Shown in pieces: positions 23,531 to 26,953 of a DNA stretch of 26,953 nt. Within the stretch, counting starts at the first letter, position 1. Each line of letters starts with the position of its first letter. Both the position numbers and the translations under genes were made by a program. This DNA comes from Verrucomicrobia bacterium UBA740 (lineage in GTDB: Bacteria > Verrucomicrobiota > Kiritimatiellia > RFP12 > UBA1067): assembly GCA_002298665.1 (NCBI GenBank), contig DBKW01000031.1, positions 273 through 27,225 on the forward strand, in the 5' to 3' direction. The notes under the pieces are model-generated. The model made no database searches and was not told the DNA's origin. It saw nothing but the letters and a program-made list of their open reading frames with translations.

Positions 23531-23565
23531 ACAAGAAACGCGCGCCGCCCTCCGGCGGCACGCGT
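23531..23565 (-). terminator. Intrinsic terminator of the L25-L9 operon
   Basis: On the minus strand ACGCGTGCCGCC (23565-23554) pairs with GGCGGCGCGCGT (23549-23538) across a GGAG loop. This gives a 12-bp stem with one G-T pair, and TTCTTGT follows directly. It sits 25 bp after the rplI stop. Confidence 0.85.
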
Positions 23566-23589
23566 CCTTTTCGCGTTTCCGCGATGAAC

Positions 23590-24060
23590 TTACGCCTCGA
23601 CCGGCGCCTGTTCGTCGAGAATCGTGATCTTGAACTTGACGAGAACGCCGTGGCCCAGGTCGATTGTCGCGTCGTATTCGCCCACTTCACGGAGCGAATC
23701 CTCGATCGAAAGCTGGCTGCGGGCAATCTTGATGCCGCGGTTCGCCTCGATTGCCGCGAGAAGGTCGCTGACGCTGATGGCGCCATAGAGCTTCTTGCCG
23801 TCCGTCGTGGGGGCGGACACCGTGAGCTCGAGCTTGGCGAGCTTCTTGGCGATTTCGAGCGCCGCCTTCTTCTCCTCCGCCGCACGCGCCGCGCGCTCGG
23901 CCTCGAGTTTGCGGAGCTTGCGCTTGGCCGCTTCCGTCGCGACCGCCGCGAGTCCTTTCGGGAAGAGGCAGTTGCGCGCGTAGCCGGGGGCGACCTTGAC
24001 GATCTCGCCGGCCTTGCCGAGCTTCTTCACGTCATCCATGAGCATGACTTCGATATGCAT
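23590..24060 (-). CDS. rplI: 50S ribosomal protein L9
   Basis: The 156-residue protein binds 23S rRNA at the base of the L1 stalk. The N-terminal domain has MLMDDVKKLGKAGEIVKVAPG then YARNCLFPKGLA, the L9 signature, followed by the long connecting helix (RKLRKLEAERAARAAEEKKAA) and the C-terminal domain (KKLYGAISVSDLLAAI). AAAGGAG lies 7 nt before the ATG. It is the last gene of the operon, just before the terminator. Confidence 0.96.
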   Translation of the reverse strand: MHIEVMLMDDVKKLGKAGEIVKVAPGYARNCLFPKGLAAVATEAAKRKLRKLEAERAARAAEEKKAALEIAKKLAKLELTVSAPTTDGKKLYGAISVSDLLAAIEANRGIKIARSQLSIEDSLREVGEYDATIDLGHGVLVKFKITILDEQAPVEA

Positions 24061-24077
24061 TCCGATGCTCCTTTCGC

Positions 24078-24308
24078 TTAGGCCATGAGACCCATGTTGC
24101 GCGCACGCTTGACGCCCTGGCGGATCTGGCGCTGCTGCGCCGCGGTCACGCCCGTGATGCGGGCCGGCAGAATCTTGCCGTAGTCCGTGATGTAGTACTT
24201 GAGCGTCTCGATGTCATTCACGTCGATCGAGTCCTTCGGACCCAGCGGCGGACGCTTGCGGGCGGCGAATTCCTCGCCGGCAGACGAATTAGATTTCTTG
24301 AAAGCCAT
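24078..24308 (-). CDS. rpsR: 30S ribosomal protein S18
   Basis: The 76-residue protein binds 16S rRNA beside S6 in the platform of the 30S subunit. The core IDVNDIETLKYYITDYGKI, PARITGVTAAQQRQI and VKRARNMGLM matches S18 along its length. No zinc cysteines are present, so it is the non-zinc form. AAAGGAA precedes the ATG by 6 nt. It lies between ssb and rplI, the common bacterial order. Confidence 0.96.
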   Translation of the reverse strand: MAFKKSNSSAGEEFAARKRPPLGPKDSIDVNDIETLKYYITDYGKILPARITGVTAAQQRQIRQGVKRARNMGLMA

Positions 24309-24338
24309 TTCGGTTTCCTTTTGAAAGTATTTGATTGA

Positions 24339-24791
24339 TTAGAACGGCAGATTGTCCGGATCGTTCTCCAGGGGTTCGGCAGGCGCACCCGGCGCGGCGA
24401 TGGCCGCGCCCAGTTCGGACTCGGCCGCCGTCTGGCGCGGCGCACCGCCGTTCAGACGGTCGCCCTGCGGCAGGAACTTGATCGTCGAGGCGCGCACCTT
24501 CAGTTTCTGGTGGCGCACCCCGTCCTTTTCCCAAGTATCCATCTGCAGACGCCCTTCAACGAGGATTGAACGCCCCTTGGAAAGGTACTGCCCGCACAAT
24601 TCGGCCAATTTGTCCCAGGCGTCCACGTCGATGAAGACGGGGAAATCCTGGATTTGTCCGTTGCGGTCTTTCCGGCGTTCATTCACCGCTATCCCCAAAC
24701 GCGCGACTTTCATGCCGGTCGTACCGGTTGCGCGCACATCGGGATCCCGGGTGAGGTTGCCCATCAGAATCACTCTGTTGAACGATGCCAT
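24339..24791 (-). CDS. ssb: Single-stranded DNA-binding protein
   Basis: The 150-residue protein coats single-stranded DNA in replication and repair. The OB fold runs over residues 1-107: MASFNRVILMGNLTRDPDVR, FIDVDAWDKLAELCGQYLSKG and ILVEGRLQMDTWEKDGVRHQ. A short flexible linker ends in the acidic tip ENDPDNLPF, the docking site for partner proteins. The tip is DNLPF rather than the common DDDIPF. It sits between rpsF and rpsR. Confidence 0.95.
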   Translation of the reverse strand: MASFNRVILMGNLTRDPDVRATGTTGMKVARLGIAVNERRKDRNGQIQDFPVFIDVDAWDKLAELCGQYLSKGRSILVEGRLQMDTWEKDGVRHQKLKVRASTIKFLPQGDRLNGGAPRQTAAESELGAAIAAPGAPAEPLENDPDNLPF

Positions 24792-24820
24792 GATATGCTT
24801 CCGTTGCTACTATATGAGGA

Positions 24821-25216
24821 TTAAGCCTGCGCGACTTCGGCTTCCGCCGCCTCTTCCGCCGCAGCCATTTCCTTGCGGGCCAGACGCGCGGCGCGCGCCT
24901 CGCGCTCGGCGGCGAGCTTCTCCTCGCGACGCTCGTCCACCGCCAGAACCTGCACGCGGAAGACTTCCTCGACCAGGTGGTAGCGGTTGATCAGCTCTTC
25001 GACCTTGGACGGATCGAGCTCCACGCGCACTTTCACGTAGACGCCGTTCTCCTTCTTCGACATCGGGTGCGCGAATGTGCGCTTGCCGAGCGATTCCGTC
25101 GAGAGGACCGTGCCGCCCAGACGCGTCACTTCCGCCAAAGCCTTCTCGAGGTTGGCGTTGAGGACGTCGTCGCGCGTAACGCCGACGAAGATATAAAGGA
25201 TATCGTACTTCTTCAT
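24821..25216 (-). CDS. rpsF: 30S ribosomal protein S6
   Basis: The 131-residue protein pairs with S18 on the 30S platform. MKKYDILYIFVGVTRDD, LGKRTFAHPMSKKENGVYVKV and VEEVFRVQVLAVDE fit the S6 fold. The C-terminal 35 residues are a charged, alanine-rich helix (EREARAARLARKEMAAAEEAA) that extends past the core. The stop of the L25 gene and this start share one base (TAATG), so the two are coupled. Confidence 0.94.
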   Translation of the reverse strand: MKKYDILYIFVGVTRDDVLNANLEKALAEVTRLGGTVLSTESLGKRTFAHPMSKKENGVYVKVRVELDPSKVEELINRYHLVEEVFRVQVLAVDERREEKLAAEREARAARLARKEMAAAEEAAEAEVAQA

Positions 25217-25902
25217 TACTTCTTCTCCTCCTTCTTGGCGGCGTCAGCAGCCTTCGCCTCGTCTTCCTTGCCCTTCTTGATGACCTCGGGCGTCGCCGCG
25301 GCCGCTTCCGTCGCGCCCGCCGCGCCCGGCGTCGCCGCCACGTCGTCCGGAGCCTTGACGACCGCCACGGCCAGTTCGCCGCGCGTCACGATCGTCTGCT
25401 TGTCGCCCAGCTGCAGATCGCGCACGAAGAGCGTCTGGTCGAGCCCGAGCTTGGAAACGTCGACTTCGAACTTCTCGGCGATATCCGTCGGGAGGCAGTC
25501 GACTTCGATCGTGCGCAGCACCTGTTCGAGAACGCCGCCGCCGAGCTTCACGCCGACCGCTTCGCCCACGAGGTACAGCGGCACCGTGACGCGGACCTTC
25601 TCGGCCAGCGACACTTCGCTGAAATCCACATGGATGGGAGTACCCGCCAGGACGTCGTTCTGCATCTCACGCATGAGCGCCGGAACCTCGGTACCGTTCA
25701 TGTCCAGCGTGACCAACAGCTGCTTGCTCGCATGGCCACGCATCGCCATCATGAAGTCGTGCGCCGGAAGCTTGATGAGTTCCGTGCCGCCCTTCTTCAT
25801 CTTCATCACGCTGCCGGGAATCATGCCCGTGCGGCGCAAACGACGGACAGCGCCCGTACCCTTCTCGGTACGCGCTTCCGCCTTGATCTTGATCTTTTCC
25901 AT
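25216..25902 (-). CDS. rplY: 50S ribosomal protein L25 / general stress protein Ctc
   Basis: The 228-residue protein binds 5S rRNA. It is the two-domain CTC/TL5 form: an N-terminal L25 domain (1-90; KIKAEARTEKGTGAVRRLRRTGMIPG) and a C-terminal beta domain (about 95-185; LVGEAVGVKLGGGVLEQVLRTIEVDCLPTDI). A low-complexity tail of Ala, Lys and Glu ends the protein. The ATG at 25902 is chosen because family similarity begins there; 13 further upstream codons have no support. The ribosome-binding site is weak (AGAAAG). A peptidyl-tRNA hydrolase gene, often next to ctc, is missing. Confidence 0.94.
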   Translation of the reverse strand: MEKIKIKAEARTEKGTGAVRRLRRTGMIPGSVMKMKKGGTELIKLPAHDFMMAMRGHASKQLLVTLDMNGTEVPALMREMQNDVLAGTPIHVDFSEVSLAEKVRVTVPLYLVGEAVGVKLGGGVLEQVLRTIEVDCLPTDIAEKFEVDVSKLGLDQTLFVRDLQLGDKQTIVTRGELAVAVVKAPDDVAATPGAAGATEAAAATPEVIKKGKEDEAKAADAAKKEEKK

Positions 25903-25972
25903 TCTATTCTTTCTATGTTGTGACCGCCTGCTCTCGCGCACTTTACGCTACCCTCCGCGGCAAAACACTATA

Positions 25973-26002
25973 ATTATACCAAATTCCGTGGTTAGAATGC
26001 AA
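25973..26002 (-). promoter_or_regulatory. Promoter of the L25-S6-SSB-S18-L9 operon
   Basis: On the minus strand TTGCAT (26002-25997) and TATAAT (25978-25973) are separated by 18 bp. The start should lie near 25966, leaving a leader of about 64 nt before the L25 ATG. Confidence 0.75.
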
Positions 26003-26043
26003 GCCTAAAATGCAAGAAACGATGCGCCGCGCCTCCCTCGCGA

Positions 26044-26722
26044 TTTGCCATAATACTGTGTACCGGCGTAAAATAAGGAGCATAAAATGTCTAGACGGAC
26101 AACGCGAGAATATATCGCGCTCAAACGGGAGGTTGATTTAGATGGATCATTCGCTCAAAAAGGCAGAATACTGGACGAAACCTGCCACATGACAGGATTT
26201 TAGCGCAAGTACGTCACAAATCTACTGAACGGAAAGACCTACACGGGCGCCACACGCCGAACGCCCTTTCCCTTTGGCGCGAAGCCGGATGCCCTTGCGC
26301 ACCCTATCTGAAAGCGCGGGTGCCACGCGGAATCAACGAATACAGTTCGACCGTGGACGTAATCAAATCGCACGAAAAAGAGCTACTCTTCGCCCTCCCG
26401 GCGCGTCCTGGAATCGGGCGTTCGCACAGACGCTCAAGCCCGGAAACTGGAAGACTGCAACGCACGGCTCAGCGGCATCGAGCTTGTACGGCTCGCCAAG
26501 AAGAAGTCGAGTCGCATCAAGCGCCTGCAAGATGAACACAACCGGGCAAAGCCCCGGGGCGAAGCAAAAGGCCGGCTTGAAAAGGATTCCTTTGGCGGGG
26601 CGGATCCGTCCAAGCCGGGAAGAAGCCGGAATCCGTCCCGTCCAAGAAGGAACGAAGTACACAGTATTGGACAAACCAGCAACCACCCCCGTTTCTCACT
26701 AGTACACTTTCTATTTGACAAA
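26044..26722 (+). mobile_element. Decayed, internally deleted insertion sequence
   Basis: The left end (26044-26063, TTTGCCATAATACTGTGTAC) and the right end (26657-26675) are inverted repeats sharing a perfect 12-base core, AATACTGTGTAC, plus an outer TTTGYC. A second, related sequence (26702-26722), GTACACTTTCTATTTGACAAA, lies further right and may be the true end. Between the ends is a broken transposase frame that lacks the catalytic core. No clear target-site duplication was found. It would be non-autonomous. Confidence 0.7.
26087..26700 (+). pseudogene. Remnant of an integrase-type (DDE) transposase
   Basis: A strong ribosome-binding site, AAGGAG, lies 6 nt before the ATG at 26087. The first frame reads MSRRTTREYIALKREVDLDG then GRILDETCHMTGF, stop (TAG at 26201), RKYVTNLLNGKTYTG. 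This resembles the N-terminal helix-turn-helix region of transposases with an LLDExCxxTGxxRKxxxxLL pattern. Reading then shifts to another frame (SLWREAGCPCAPYLKARVPR, about 26268-26327). It shifts again near 26400 to RVLESGVRTDAQARKLEDCN, which looks like the C-terminal tail of the same family. The DDE catalytic domain expected between these parts is missing. At least one stop, two frame changes and one large deletion make it non-functional. Confidence 0.7.
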
Positions 26723-26867
26723 CTTGGGCGTACCCTGTCGTAAAGACACCTGTGAAAGGTCGTTCCAAGGGGGTGGAGAGCGAAGGCGAAAAAGGAGAAG
26801 GATCGGCTGGAGAAACGGAAGGATGCCTACACGATTAATAAACGCCGATAATAAACTCCGAGGGACG
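26723..26867. other. Gene-free stretch between the IS remnant and the right repeat
   Basis: No gene, RNA or promoter could be supported here. The purine-rich part (26770-26820) translates to basic low-complexity peptide in more than one frame, which argues against coding. Confidence 0.5.
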
Positions 26868-26953
26868 GCAAAGGCTCCCCTAACGTTCCGCCACTCGCTT
26901 CGCACGCGCCGCCTCCAAAGGTAGGGACCGCAGTCCCCTGCGGTCCGCCCCGC
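26868..26953. repeat. Hairpin repeat, right-edge copy in inverted orientation
   Basis: Bases 26925-26946 form a perfect 9-bp stem, GGACCGCAG / CTGCGGTCC, with a TCCC loop. Read on the minus strand, the segment matches the left-edge repeat through the hairpin, CCCTACC, GCGAAGC, GGCGGAACGT and GGGGAGCCTTTG. The second hairpin of the left copy is only partly kept here. Confidence 0.75.

Noticed and set aside
26274..26702. A 142-codon plus-strand open frame inside the IS remnant
   Set aside because: The recognisable transposase pieces lie in other frames for most of this stretch; it is a by-product of frameshifts in the decayed gene.

Overview
The window reads as a compact chromosomal segment from a Gram-negative, moderately GC-rich bacterium. 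Envelope genes (an MlaFED-type transporter, an ExbB/ExbD motor, a prepilin peptidase) show a double membrane. The gene order, the RpiB-GlyA fusion and the style of the degraded transposase suggest the Verrucomicrobiota/Kiritimatiellota/Lentisphaerota side of the PVC group. That placement is inference from recall and was not tested with a tree. Nearly all genes lie on the minus strand in tight operons, with many 4-bp ATGA overlaps. No rRNA, tRNA or CRISPR array was seen.

Layout from right to left, which is the direction of transcription. (1) 26953-26003 is an accessory strip: a hairpin repeat, then a short decayed insertion sequence with recognisable inverted repeats and a transposase missing its catalytic middle. 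(2) 25902-23590 is a ribosomal/replication operon: L25, S6, SSB, S18, L9, ending in a clear intrinsic terminator. (3) 23492-20959 is obgE, panB, queH. (4) 20789-16299 is rpoZ, smpB, asd, smc. The SMC protein is unusually short and has a reduced hinge region. (5) 16246-11039 is pcnB, a YfgM-like TPR membrane protein, mlaE, mlaF, mlaD and an unknown membrane protein with a PilC/GspF-like N-terminus. (6) 10902-944 is a long operon: an rpiB-glyA fusion gene, era, a large periplasmic TPR protein, exbB, exbD, an unknown membrane protein, pyrE, ribBA, gpsA and pilD. (7) 203-958 is a lone plus-strand short-chain dehydrogenase that converges on pilD and overlaps it by 15 bp.

Most of the content is housekeeping: translation, ribosome assembly (Obg, Era), trans-translation, RNA polyadenylation, chromosome segregation, pyrimidine, riboflavin, pantothenate, amino-acid and phospholipid precursor synthesis, and envelope lipid traffic. 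Five operon promoters share a TATAAT -10 box with a TTGNNN-type -35 (usually TTGC) where a -35 is visible. Three promoters (SDR gene, pcnB, obgE) sit so close to the start codon that the mRNA should be almost leaderless.

The two window edges carry copies of one hairpin repeat in opposite orientation. The copies differ by paired, compensating base changes in the stem, which suggests a multicopy structured element. I found no convincing new defence or biosynthetic system. The best candidates for new biology are the RpiB-GlyA fusion, the small-hinge SMC, the TPR-ExbB-ExbD-unknown module, the repeat family and the internally deleted insertion sequence.
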